A stretch of 18,268 nt of DNA from DATKKK01 sp964354625 (GCA_964354625.1 CAYHAK010000035.1:1-18268), one strand, 5' to 3'; shown: positions 1-5,408, counted from the first letter of the stretch. The notes: generated by a model from the letters alone, not told the origin. A program made the numbers and translations.

Positions 1-1
1 A

Positions 2-274
2 CTGAAAGCTTTCGTGTATGTCACAATGCCTTTGGCATTGCGTGGGATTCTGACTGGCTGCATACTCACTTGGGCAAGAGCGATAAGCGAGTTTGGCGCC
101 GTCGTAGTCCTCGCATACTACCCAAAAACAATCTCGGTGTACTTGTATGACGTTTTCAGCGTTGAAGGCCTGAAAGCTGCCCTCCCAGTGAGTGGTCTGC
201 TTCTTCTGTTAGCCATCATCGTGCTTGTGGTCTTTCGACTCCTTACCGCCAAGCCAACTAGGCTCCTGCGCTGA
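2..274 (+). CDS. Molybdate/tungstate ABC transporter permease, C-terminal part (gene begins outside window)
   Basis: This is the 3' end of an inner-membrane permease of the ModB/WtpB type, which would form the channel of an oxyanion importer. The frame is open from the window edge, so the N-terminus lies upstream. Visible is the cytoplasmic EAA-type coupling loop that contacts the ATPase (MPLALRGILTGCILTWARA, then SEFGA), as in molybdate, tungstate and sulfate permeases. A final hydrophobic membrane helix (SGLLLLLAIIVLVVFRLL) and a short basic tail follow. The ATPase gene starts 18 bases downstream, so the two are almost certainly co-transcribed. The binding-protein gene is expected further upstream. 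Molybdate or tungstate is favoured over sulfate because a ModE/Mop regulator follows; the sequence alone does not separate the two metals. Confidence 0.85.
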   Translation: MKAFVYVTMPLALRGILTGCILTWARAISEFGAVVVLAYYPKTISVYLYDVFSVEGLKAALPVSGLLLLLAIIVLVVFRLLTAKPTRLLR

Positions 275-292
275 AGTTGAGGTAGTTGGGTC

Positions 293-1342
293 ATGTTGAA
301 ACTTGATGGAGTCTTCAAGGCTTGGAAGAAGTTCGAGCTGACCGACGTTAATCTGCAGGTCGCAACAGGCGAGTATCTCGTCATTCTCGGACCCACAGGT
401 GCAGGCAAGACGTTGCTGCTAGAAACGATTGTAGGCTTCCACACTCCTGACCGCGGAAGAATCCTTCTGGACGGACGAAGCGTCGCTGGAACACCGCCTG
501 AGAAGAGAGGAATAGGTTATGTTCCTCAGAACTGCGTGCTTTTTCCTCACATGACAGCAAAAAAGAACATCGAGTTCGGCCTCAAAGTGAGGGGCATTGA
601 AGGCGTGAAACGCAAGGATAAGGTTGATCGAGTAATAGAGGCGCTGGGTCTCAAACGTTTGGAGAATCGGTTTCCTGCCACGCTAAGCGGCGGCGAAAGG
701 CAGAAGGTAGCATTGGCGAGGGTTCTGGCCATCGAGCCAAGGTTGATCCTGCTTGACGAGCCTCTCAGCTCTGTAGACGCTGACACGAAACGCGGGTTAA
801 GATACGAGCTCAGGCGAATTCACCGGGAGCTTCACGTGGCTGTGATTCATGTCACGCATGATCAGATGGAGGCTTTCAGCCTTGCTGAGAAGGTGGCTGT
901 GATGCGTGACGGGAGAATAGTACAAATGGGGAACGTGGCTGACGTGTTCAACGACCCAACGGACGAGTTTGTGGCGCGATTTCTGGGTTACGAGAACGTT
1001 TTCGAGGCGAAGGTGAAGCAGAGTGGTGGAGGCTTTTCGTTGCTTGAGTCTGGCAGGCTCGTCTTCAAAGCAGCAGTTGACGTGAAGAGTGAGGCGTGCA
1101 TGGTGGGTGTGCGTCCTGAAGATGTCGTGCTTGGCAGGACTCAACCTTCAGATGTGACAAACGCATTCAAAGGTAAGGTCCAAGATATTGCAGATCTAGG
1201 TTCCGTCGTCAGCGTTACTGTGAGCGCTGGTCTGCCTTTGAAGGCCAGTATGGCGAAGCGTTCCTTTCTGGACATGCATCTGGACGAAGCCCAGGAAGTG
1301 TGGATCAGCTTCGATTCCGAGTCTGTGAGGGTCTTTGAGTAG
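293..1342 (+). CDS. wtpC: Molybdate/tungstate ABC transporter ATP-binding protein (WtpC/ModC type)
   Basis: This 349-residue cytoplasmic ATPase powers the importer. All nucleotide-binding motifs are intact: Walker A GPTGAGKT (33-40), Q-loop glutamine near 79, signature LSGGE (131-135), Walker B LILLDEP (151-157) and switch histidine in HVTHD (186-190). Residues from about 235 to the end form a TOBE-type C-terminal domain, including a VGVRPEDV segment; such domains bind oxyanion or act in regulation in ModC/WtpC proteins. The ATG start at 293 is preceded by a GAGGT ribosome site with about 9 bases spacing. The gene lies 18 bases after the permease. Length fits the family (about 340-360 residues). 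Assignment to tungstate (Wtp) rather than molybdate (Mod) rests on archaeal precedent only, so the symbol is tentative. Confidence 0.85.
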   Translation: MLKLDGVFKAWKKFELTDVNLQVATGEYLVILGPTGAGKTLLLETIVGFHTPDRGRILLDGRSVAGTPPEKRGIGYVPQNCVLFPHMTAKKNIEFGLKVRGIEGVKRKDKVDRVIEALGLKRLENRFPATLSGGERQKVALARVLAIEPRLILLDEPLSSVDADTKRGLRYELRRIHRELHVAVIHVTHDQMEAFSLAEKVAVMRDGRIVQMGNVADVFNDPTDEFVARFLGYENVFEAKVKQSGGGFSLLESGRLVFKAAVDVKSEACMVGVRPEDVVLGRTQPSDVTNAFKGKVQDIADLGSVVSVTVSAGLPLKASMAKRSFLDMHLDEAQEVWISFDSESVRVFE

Positions 1343-1373
1343 GGTTTTTGCCACGGATCCTGCTGTGTGACTC

Positions 1374-1391
1374 TTGCGCACTGATTGCGCA
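1374..1391. promoter_or_regulatory. Tandem TTGCGCA boxes upstream of the ModE-like gene (candidate operator)
   Basis: TTGCGCA occurs at 1374-1380 and again at 1385-1391, an 11-base step or about one helical turn. The core TGCGCA is itself palindromic. The pair sits directly upstream of the TATA box at 1402-1409, where a regulator could block or assist TBP/TFB binding. Autoregulation by the ModE-like protein is an inference. The boxes do not obviously match the bacterial ModE consensus. Confidence 0.4.
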
Positions 1392-1401
1392 TGCGGCAGT
1401 G

Positions 1402-1409
1402 CTTATAAA
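1402..1409 (+). promoter_or_regulatory. TATA box of the ModE-like gene
   Basis: The sequence CTTATAAA matches an archaeal TATA box. Transcription is expected about 25-27 bases downstream, near 1430. That is only a few bases before the ATG at 1433, so the mRNA is probably leaderless. No Shine-Dalgarno sequence is visible in front of the ATG, which agrees. Confidence 0.7.
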
Positions 1410-1432
1410 CAAATCATGGCAATAGAAGACCA

Positions 1433-1990
1433 ATGCCCACCGAGAAGAAGCGCAAACCATCGTACAAACTCTGGTTAGAGAGCAGCGGGAAGCCAGTCTT
1501 AGGGAAAGGTGGAGCCCAGATTCTGGAGCAGATTCGAAATGACAAGTCCATCTCGAGGGCTGCTGAGAAGCTGGGCATGTCTTACCGCTACGTTTGGAGC
1601 TACTTGCAGAAGATTGCGAAGGCTTTGGGGAAACCTGTCGTGGAGACGCGGAAGGGCGGAAAGTCAGGCGGAGGAGGCGCGAAGCTGACGACGCTGGGCG
1701 AGAACGTACTTGAAGAGTACAGGCGCTTGGAGAGCTATGTGGGCGAGATTCTTTCGACCGTTGAGTATGAGGAGGTGATCAACTTGAGAATCAGTGCAAG
1801 AAACCAGCTTAAGGGGAAGGTTGTGGCCGTGGAGAAGGACGAAATCACTGCGAAGGTGAAAGTTGAGGTGAAGACGCCCACGATCGTTACCGCTCTGATT
1901 TCACGTGAGGCCGTGGAGGATTTGGACATCAAGGTAGGCGACGAGGTTGAAGCCGTCGTCAAAGCCACCGAAGTCATGATCGCAAAATAA
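1433..1990 (+). CDS. ModE-like transcriptional regulator with winged helix and one Mop (TOBE) domain
   Basis: This 185-residue protein is a predicted oxyanion-sensing DNA-binding regulator. Residues about 15-95 form a ModE-type winged helix-turn-helix (ILEQIRNDKSISRAAEKLGM, then SYRYVWSYLQKIAKALG). A basic, glycine-rich wing (RKGGKSGGGGAKLT) and a linking helix follow. Residues about 118-185 form a Mop/TOBE fold beginning SARNQLKGKV, the classical molbindin signature. Bacterial ModE usually has two Mop domains; here there is one, so ligand binding would need a dimer or higher oligomer. It has its own TATA promoter 90 bases after the ABC ATPase stop and probably controls that transporter. Whether it senses molybdate or tungstate cannot be read from the sequence. 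Confidence 0.85.
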   Translation: MPTEKKRKPSYKLWLESSGKPVLGKGGAQILEQIRNDKSISRAAEKLGMSYRYVWSYLQKIAKALGKPVVETRKGGKSGGGGAKLTTLGENVLEEYRRLESYVGEILSTVEYEEVINLRISARNQLKGKVVAVEKDEITAKVKVEVKTPTIVTALISREAVEDLDIKVGDEVEAVVKATEVMIAK

Positions 1991-2127
1991 GCTCTGCTGG
2001 CACCCGGCTAGAATTCTTCTGGAATCTCTCGCGCTAGAGGCTTCAGCGTATCATTGCGCTGGCCACAAGCTGCTAGAATCTCCAAGAAGAAGATCAATCG
2101 CACGCATTGCGACTAGCAGTCAAAGTA

Positions 2128-2149
2128 AGTCAAGGCAGGCGACTTGACT
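2128..2149. repeat. Inverted repeat, 7-base arms (AGTCAAG / CTTGACT)
   Basis: AGTCAAG at 2128-2134 and CTTGACT at 2143-2149 are perfect complements around an 8-base loop. It could be a hairpin in RNA or a protein-binding site. No run of T follows, so it is not a convincing terminator. Confidence 0.5.
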
Positions 2150-2265
2150 GAGTGTGAGAATCGAAATTGGTGAGACAAGTGTAGCAGTGTAGCGCGCGCT
2201 CACCTGTACCTCATTTTCCTCCTCTTCAAAGGAAAACCTGTCAAGGGAACGAAAACGATGGACTA

Positions 2266-2290
2266 TTTTACATTATAGAGTAATGTAAAA
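2266..2290. repeat. Perfect 10-base inverted repeat, candidate operator
   Basis: The left arm TTTTACATTA (2266-2275) and right arm TAATGTAAAA (2281-2290) are exact reverse complements around the 5-base spacer TAGAG. AT-rich dyads of this length are typical of dimeric regulator sites. A TATA-like stretch (TTATAGAG) overlaps the dyad, so it could cover a promoter firing to the right, although no gene starts within the next 130 bases. Its owner is unknown; the adjacent ModE-like and AbrB-like proteins are candidates. Confidence 0.6.
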
Positions 2291-2440
2291 CGGGTTTCGC
2301 TCTTCACAGAAGCTTGGCCAATCACTTGCGGTGAGTTGACCGTGCATCAAGAGCTCTGACTCAAACAATACATTGCAATATTCGCAATAGATTCAATAGT
2401 GTTACTGATTTGAATACTAGTATGATTTACAGCAGAGATT

Positions 2441-2478
2441 TTATAATATTTGAAACGTATTATAGAGATTCTAAGGAG
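2441..2478 (+). promoter_or_regulatory. TATA box and ribosome site of the AbrB-like gene
   Basis: TTATAATA at 2441-2448 is a good archaeal TATA box and predicts transcript start near 2470. AAGGAG at 2473-2478 is a Shine-Dalgarno sequence placed 6 bases before a TTG (2485) and 12 before an ATG (2491). Open frame exists upstream to a TTG at 2410, but codons before 2470 would lie upstream of the transcript, so longer starts are unlikely. Confidence 0.6.
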
Positions 2479-2490
2479 TGTCGTTTGAAG

Positions 2491-2721
2491 ATGGTCATGT
2501 TAAAGACCAAGATGACGAAGACTGGAATAGTGTACATTCCTAAAGAGGTCCGTGAGGCTTTCTCTAGAGAGTTGAAGATTCTGCCTGATGCCAGGGCTGC
2601 ACTGTTCTTTCCTGCAGAAGCTGCATATGAAGACGTTCTGAAGAGCCTGGAAGTGATCGAATTTGATCTCAAGCATCGGATCGAAATAGAACGAAACGAG
2701 AAGGTGAATCTGCTACGATAG
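2491..2721 (+). CDS. Small AbrB/SpoVT-like swapped-hairpin protein
   Basis: This protein of about 76 residues begins with an AbrB-type swapped-hairpin motif (KTKMTKTGIVYIPKEVREAF), the fold used by archaeal and bacterial transition-state regulators and antitoxins to bind DNA as dimers. The rest (about 30-76) is a helical region ending in a charged EIERNEKV segment. The start was placed at ATG 2491 because the TATA box and AAGGAG site rule out the longer frame; TTG 2485 is equally possible and adds two residues. No toxin gene is adjacent on the same strand: the next 446 bases are repetitive DNA. It may act as an independent regulator or belong to the neighbouring recombinase element. No target can be named. 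Confidence 0.65.
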   Translation: MVMLKTKMTKTGIVYIPKEVREAFSRELKILPDARAALFFPAEAAYEDVLKSLEVIEFDLKHRIEIERNEKVNLLR

Positions 2722-2820
2722 AATCTTCAGATGGTCCTTCCTTTCTATCTGATATATATCTATCTAGCTATCTATCTCGCAAGCCAAAGAAGGATGCGAC
2801 CAGGATACACCTGCTTGACC

Positions 2821-2840
2821 TCTCATCAGATTTGATGAGA
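2821..2840. repeat. Hairpin TCTCATCA-GATT-TGATGAGA
   Basis: Perfect 8-base arms at 2821-2828 and 2833-2840 with a 4-base loop. It lies 100 bases after the AbrB-like stop codon. It may end that transcript or be a regulator site; no T-run follows. Confidence 0.55.
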
Positions 2841-2851
2841 AGTCTCAAGGT

Positions 2852-3154
2852 TGGGTGTGTGTATGTGTGTGAGTGTGTGTATTGTTGTCTGTCTTCTCTT
2901 TCTTCTTTTCTTCTTTCTTCTTTACACATAATACACATATACACATACATACACACACGCACAACCACTCATGAATCAGGTAACCTTCTTTCAAATTTGA
3001 AAACAAGTCTCCGCGTCTATCTCGTTTCTCTCTGTCAATACACACACATACACTCACACACACTCGCCGACTCGAAAGATAGTACGAATTCAGAGACTGG
3101 CTCAGTATTCTGGAACTTGACTGACAATACACACATACACACTCACACACACCC
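2852..3154. repeat. Four CA/TG-rich repeat blocks with a shared CAATACACAC head
   Basis: Block C (3125-3154) and block B (3036-3065) are direct copies that begin CAATACACACA and continue through ATACAC, CTCACACACAC and a CCG/TCG end, differing mainly by a 2-base shift. Block A (2852-2884) is an inverted copy with the same CAATACACAC head when read on the minus strand. A looser block D lies at 2929-2963. The shared heads and flanks (TGTCAATAC, TGACAATAC, GACAACAATAC) make these more than random dinucleotide slippage. Confidence 0.6.
2897..2918. repeat. Polypyrimidine mirror repeat (triplex-prone)
   Basis: Positions 2892-2923 are all pyrimidine. Within them, 2897-2918 reads the same forwards and backwards (CTTTCTTCTT followed by its mirror TTCTTCTTTC, plus one flanking T on each side). 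Homopyrimidine mirror repeats of this kind can form intramolecular triplex DNA under supercoiling; whether this one does is not known. Confidence 0.6.
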
Positions 3155-3167
3155 GAGATGAGCTCTT

Positions 3168-3416
3168 GTGGTTAGAAGAGACGGAGCAGCAATCAGGCAA
3201 GAGCGCATGGCCGAGATAGCCAGAGAGATCCACAGTAAGCTCAATCAAAACACTGAGCTCTCACTATCAAAAACCATAGCAATGTTTCAGTACAAGTTTG
3301 GATTGACAAGAGACAAGATCTTGGAATACCTAAGCATACTGCAAGATCTCGGGCAATTTGAAATAGACCTTGAAAAAGATAGGATTCAGAAGCTGAATGA
3401 GGCTCAGGAAAGCTAA
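3168..3416 (+). CDS. Small helical, probably DNA-binding protein coupled to the recombinase
   Basis: This protein of 82 residues or fewer is basic at its N-terminus (VRRDGAAIRQERMAEIAREI). A helix-rich region with a winged-helix look follows (SLSKTIAMFQYKFGLTRDKI, LEYLSILQDLGQFEID). No family could be named. Its stop overlaps the recombinase start by one base (TAATG), so the two are translated together; this is typical of a directionality factor, regulator or accessory protein of an integrase. The GTG start at 3168 is the first in frame after a stop at 3159; an internal ATG at 3207 would give 69 residues. No strong ribosome site is present. The CA-rich block at 3125-3154 forms the immediate upstream sequence. 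A role as excisionase-like factor is inference from position only. Confidence 0.65.
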   Translation: MVRRDGAAIRQERMAEIAREIHSKLNQNTELSLSKTIAMFQYKFGLTRDKILEYLSILQDLGQFEIDLEKDRIQKLNEAQES

Positions 3417-4612
3417 TGCCTGCTTGCCCCGGGTGCAGTTCCAACCAAGTCCACCGTGACGGTCTGTACTATTCACCCAAGGGCAATATTGTTCAGCGCT
3501 GGATATGCAGAGAATGTGGATATCGATTCCTGGATCCATCAGGAAAAGCAACGAGTCCACTGCATTTAAGAACGTCGAATGGCCTAGGTCCCTATTGCCA
3601 AACAAGCGCTCAACAAAGCCCAATTGAGCGCCTTGGCCCGCAAAACGGCGGAAGAAGGGAAAGAATCATGGCCAACGTCGCCAATGACGGCACCACAGTA
3701 TCATTGCAGTCACTGACGAAATCCACCCCCTCAGAAGCACACTCAAAGATAGTTGAGTACTCGTTCTGGCTGCTGAAGCAAGGTTACGCAGAATCCACAA
3801 TCAGAGGCAGAACAAAACTGCTAAAGATCCTAACCAAGCGCGGCGCTAGTCTCTTAGACTCAGAGTCAATTAAGGAAACGATAGCTCAACAGCAGGGCTG
3901 GAGCTCGGGGAGAAAGGCAAACGCAGTCGAAGCCTACACCAGCTACCTTCAGATGCACGGCCTTCAATGGGATCCTCCTAGGTACAAGAAACTCAGAAAA
4001 CTACCGTTCATACCGACTGAGACTGAGATCGACCAGCTGATTGCAGGATGCGGCAGAAAGACGGCCACTCTACTACAGCTACTCAAAGAAACCGGAATGC
4101 GAATAGGTGAAGCCTGGAGGCTCCAATGGACAGACATAGACTTCGTCGCAAGCACCCTAAGAGTCACGCCCGAGAAAGGAAGTAACCCAAGGATCTTCAG
4201 AATGTCAAGTGAACTAGTGGCAATGCTCACAGCTCTGCAGAACAAATCCAGCTCAGGCAGAATCTTCGGAAAGTGGCTCAAGAGTCAAGAGAGGCTCTTC
4301 TCATATCAACGCAAGAGAACAGCAAACAAACTCCAGAACCCACGAATATTGAAGATCAGCTTTCACACCTTCAGACACTTCAAAGCTACCATGGAATACC
4401 ACAAAACGCGAGATATCCTGCACGTCATGAAGGTGCTGGGACACAAGAACATCAACAACACGCTGGTTTACACGCAGCTCGTGGATCTAGCGGACGACGA
4501 ATATGTTTCAAGAGTCGCAAAGACCGTGGATGAAGTGAGGCAGCTGGTTGAATCAGGCTTCGAGTACGTCAGCACGATCGAGGATACGCAGATTTACAGG
4601 AAGCGCAAGTAG
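3416..4612 (+). CDS. Tyrosine recombinase with N-terminal zinc ribbon
   Basis: This 398-residue protein is a predicted site-specific recombinase. Residues 1-40 form a zinc ribbon with C4, C7, C31 and C34 (CPGC...CREC), resembling ribbons at the N-termini of some transposases. A linker (41-105) leads to a SAM-like core-binding domain (about 106-190) and a catalytic domain (about 195-370). All catalytic positions are present: R229 (TGMRIGE), K254 (TPEKG), H317 and R320 (HTFRH), H343 (LGHKN) and nucleophile Y352 (LVYTQL). It should therefore be active. It follows the small helical gene with a one-base overlap, and its stop lies 32 bases from the 3' end of a convergent tRNA-Leu gene, the usual geometry of tRNA-integrating elements. 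XerA-type housekeeping recombinases lack such a ribbon and are shorter. Confidence 0.85.
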   Translation: MPACPGCSSNQVHRDGLYYSPKGNIVQRWICRECGYRFLDPSGKATSPLHLRTSNGLGPYCQTSAQQSPIERLGPQNGGRRERIMANVANDGTTVSLQSLTKSTPSEAHSKIVEYSFWLLKQGYAESTIRGRTKLLKILTKRGASLLDSESIKETIAQQQGWSSGRKANAVEAYTSYLQMHGLQWDPPRYKKLRKLPFIPTETEIDQLIAGCGRKTATLLQLLKETGMRIGEAWRLQWTDIDFVASTLRVTPEKGSNPRIFRMSSELVAMLTALQNKSSSGRIFGKWLKSQERLFSYQRKRTANKLQNPRILKISFHTFRHFKATMEYHKTRDILHVMKVLGHKNINNTLVYTQLVDLADDEYVSRVAKTVDEVRQLVESGFEYVSTIEDTQIYRKRK

Positions 4613-4617
4613 AGGTC

Positions 4618-4653
4618 AAAAGTGCGGAGGGTCTGTTAAAAAGTGCGGGGGGT
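4618..4653. repeat. Direct repeat AAAAGTGCGGRGGGT at the tRNA-Leu 3' boundary (candidate attachment site)
   Basis: The 15-base sequence occurs at 4618-4632 (with A) and 4639-4653 (with G), one mismatch apart, separated by CTGTTA. The second copy includes the tRNA discriminator base and acceptor 3' strand. Repeats of a tRNA 3' end next to an integrase gene are the usual trace of integration. This copy is short and close, so it might be an accessory arm site or a leftover core. A distant partner copy would lie outside the window. Confidence 0.45.
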
Positions 4654-4728
4654 GGGATTTGGACCCACGAACCTCTACAGGATAGGCGCCTCAGGCCTAC
4701 GCCGTTGACCTAGCTTGGCAACCCCCGC
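4644..4728 (-). tRNA. tRNA-Leu (anticodon GAG), unusual T-loop
   Basis: An 85-base cloverleaf can be folded on the minus strand. The acceptor stem GCGGGGG/CCCCCGC is followed by discriminator A, with no encoded CCA. The D-stem is GCC/GGC. The anticodon stem TAGGC/GCCTA carries loop CTGAGGC, giving anticodon GAG (Leu). The 14-base variable region has a CCT/AGG stem, as in leucine tRNAs. The T-stem is GTGGG/CCCAC. No intron is present. The T-loop reads TCCAAAT, so position 55, almost always T (pseudouridine), is C. The recombinase gene abuts its 3' end. The fold is otherwise intact, so it may still work, but the T-loop change could weaken the D-loop/T-loop contact. Confidence 0.85.
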
Positions 4729-4749
4729 CCAACCGGGCGCCAGGTTTAT

Positions 4750-4758
4750 CCTGTATTT
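4750..4758 (-). promoter_or_regulatory. TATA-like box of tRNA-Leu
   Basis: Read on the minus strand this region contains TAAAATAC about 25 bases upstream of the tRNA 5' end at 4728, the expected spacing for an archaeal promoter. A second AT-rich stretch (TTTAATTTG on the minus strand, near 4767-4775) is an alternative. Confidence 0.45.
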
Positions 4759-4776
4759 TATGGTTCAAATTAAAGC

Positions 4777-4797
4777 TTGCCCAGACTTGCTGGGCAA
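4777..4797 (-). terminator. Possible terminator hairpin of the Lrp-type gene
   Basis: TTGCCCA (4777-4783) and TGGGCAA (4791-4797) form a perfect 7-base stem with a 7-base loop. On the minus strand the stem is followed by GCTTTAATTTG, moderately T-rich. It lies 26 bases after the Lrp-type stop codon. Archaeal termination mainly needs T-runs, so this is tentative. Confidence 0.4.
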
Positions 4798-4822
4798 AGA
4801 AGGCTGAAAGAGAATCCGTGGT

Positions 4823-5260
4823 CTAGATTATTCTGAAGTCTTCCTTGATGGTTATCAGCACCACGTGCGTGTTGGTGCGTTCCACGTAAGGTAAGGCCAG
4901 AAGGCGCTTCGTGAACTTGCCGAGTTCCTCGCGGTTCTTGAACTTCGCGATGATGATGGCGTCCAGCAGGCCTGTTACGTCGTATACGCAGCACACGTTC
5001 GGAAACCGTGCGATCTCGCTTTCCATCTCCAGTAATCTGCCTTTCGAGACGGTTATCTCGCTGACCACTGTCAGCTCGTAGCCAAGCTTCTCGTGGTCAA
5101 GCAAGGCTGAGTACCCTTTGACTATGCCTTGGTCCTCCATCTTTCTGATCCGCGATAGAGCCGTCCCGATCGAAACGCCACACTGTTTGGCTATCTGCCT
5201 CGAAGAAAGCCGAGCGTTCACAGTCAAGGCCTTAAGGATTTTGTCGTCCGTCTCATCCAT
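4823..5260 (-). CDS. Lrp/AsnC-family transcriptional regulator
   Basis: This 145-residue regulator has an N-terminal helix-turn-helix (DDKILKALTVNARLSSRQIA, KQCGVSIGTALSRIRKMEDQ) and a C-terminal RAM ligand-binding and oligomerisation domain (about 60-135, with GLLDAIIIAKF and VVLITIKED). Such proteins form dimers to octamers and sense amino acids. The start at ATG 5260 was chosen because GAGG lies 5 bases before it and a minus-strand TATA box lies at 5309-5317; the longer open frame to 5320 would begin at or upstream of that box. It is divergent from glutamine synthetase with a 148-base shared promoter region. The layout suggests control of glutamine synthesis in response to an amino acid, probably with autoregulation, as seen for other archaeal Lrp proteins. 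The effector is unknown. Confidence 0.88.
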   Translation of the reverse strand: MDETDDKILKALTVNARLSSRQIAKQCGVSIGTALSRIRKMEDQGIVKGYSALLDHEKLGYELTVVSEITVSKGRLLEMESEIARFPNVCCVYDVTGLLDAIIIAKFKNREELGKFTKRLLALPYVERTNTHVVLITIKEDFRII

Positions 5261-5408
5261 CTGCCTCAAACCCCACCAACGTTGAACGTTCATCCAATGC
5301 GTTACACAGTTATTTAACATTTGCTTCTCTGACAGGGAATAATGCTTTTATATGTTCAGAACATTTTCATGTTGCTATACCTTTGCCCATAGCGTGGAAG
5401 GCGGGCAC
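5261..5408. promoter_or_regulatory. Divergent lrp/glnA promoter region with palindromes
   Basis: On the minus strand TTAAATAAC (5309-5317) is a TATA box for the Lrp-type gene, with transcript start near 5287. On the plus strand TTTATATG (5346-5353) serves glutamine synthetase, with start near 5375. TGAACGTTCA (5283-5292) is a perfect palindrome at the Lrp-type transcript start. TGTTC-A-GAACA (5353-5363) is a dyad overlapping the edge of the glutamine synthetase TATA box, and AACAT-TTTC-ATGTT (5360-5373) adjoins it. These are plausible Lrp operators; binding is not shown. Confidence 0.55.

Larger units (their letters stand above)
1991..2484. other. Gene-free interval with several inverted repeats
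   Basis: No convincing coding region is visible over about 490 bases between the ModE-like gene and the AbrB-like gene. The interval contains a perfect 7-base inverted repeat (2128-2149), a TTTTCCT/AGGAAAA inverted repeat (2214-2236), a perfect 10-base inverted repeat (2266-2290), an ATTGC/GCAAT repeat (2372-2388) and a palindromic AGCGCGCGCT (2191-2200). A small RNA or a decayed gene could be present; neither is demonstrated. Confidence 0.6.
2722..3167. other. Microsatellite-like noncoding interval
   Basis: About 446 bases without a credible gene. Long frames exist on both strands, but they translate to Thr-His, Tyr-Thr or Cys-Val repeats that come from CA/TG runs. In order it holds an ATCT-rich stretch (about 2745-2780), a hairpin (2821-2840), TG-rich DNA (2852-2884), a pure pyrimidine tract with a mirror repeat (2892-2923), CA-rich DNA (2929-2963), a 14-base palindrome TTTCAAATTTGAAA (2989-3002) and two further CA-rich blocks (3036-3065 and 3125-3154). 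The last block ends 14 bases before the start of the next gene. Confidence 0.75.

Noticed and set aside
2410..2490. Longer AbrB-like protein starting at TTG 2410 or ATG 2422
   Set aside because: These codons lie upstream of the predicted transcript start set by the TATA box at 2441-2448.
2410..2721. Type II toxin-antitoxin pair including the AbrB-like protein
   Set aside because: No toxin-like gene (for example a PIN domain) is adjacent in the same orientation.
2832..3161. Long open frames of about 100 codons on both strands across the CA/TG region
   Set aside because: Their translations are repeated Thr-His, Tyr-Thr or Cys-Val strings caused by the dinucleotide runs. No ribosome site or domain is present.
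2722..3167. CRISPR array
   Set aside because: The repeats are CA/TG low-complexity blocks with irregular spacing; there are no uniform spacers and no cas genes.
5352..5408. Longer glutamine synthetase start adding 19 residues
   Set aside because: That ATG lies within the TATA box, and the added residues do not match the family. GGAAGG precedes ATG 5409 correctly.
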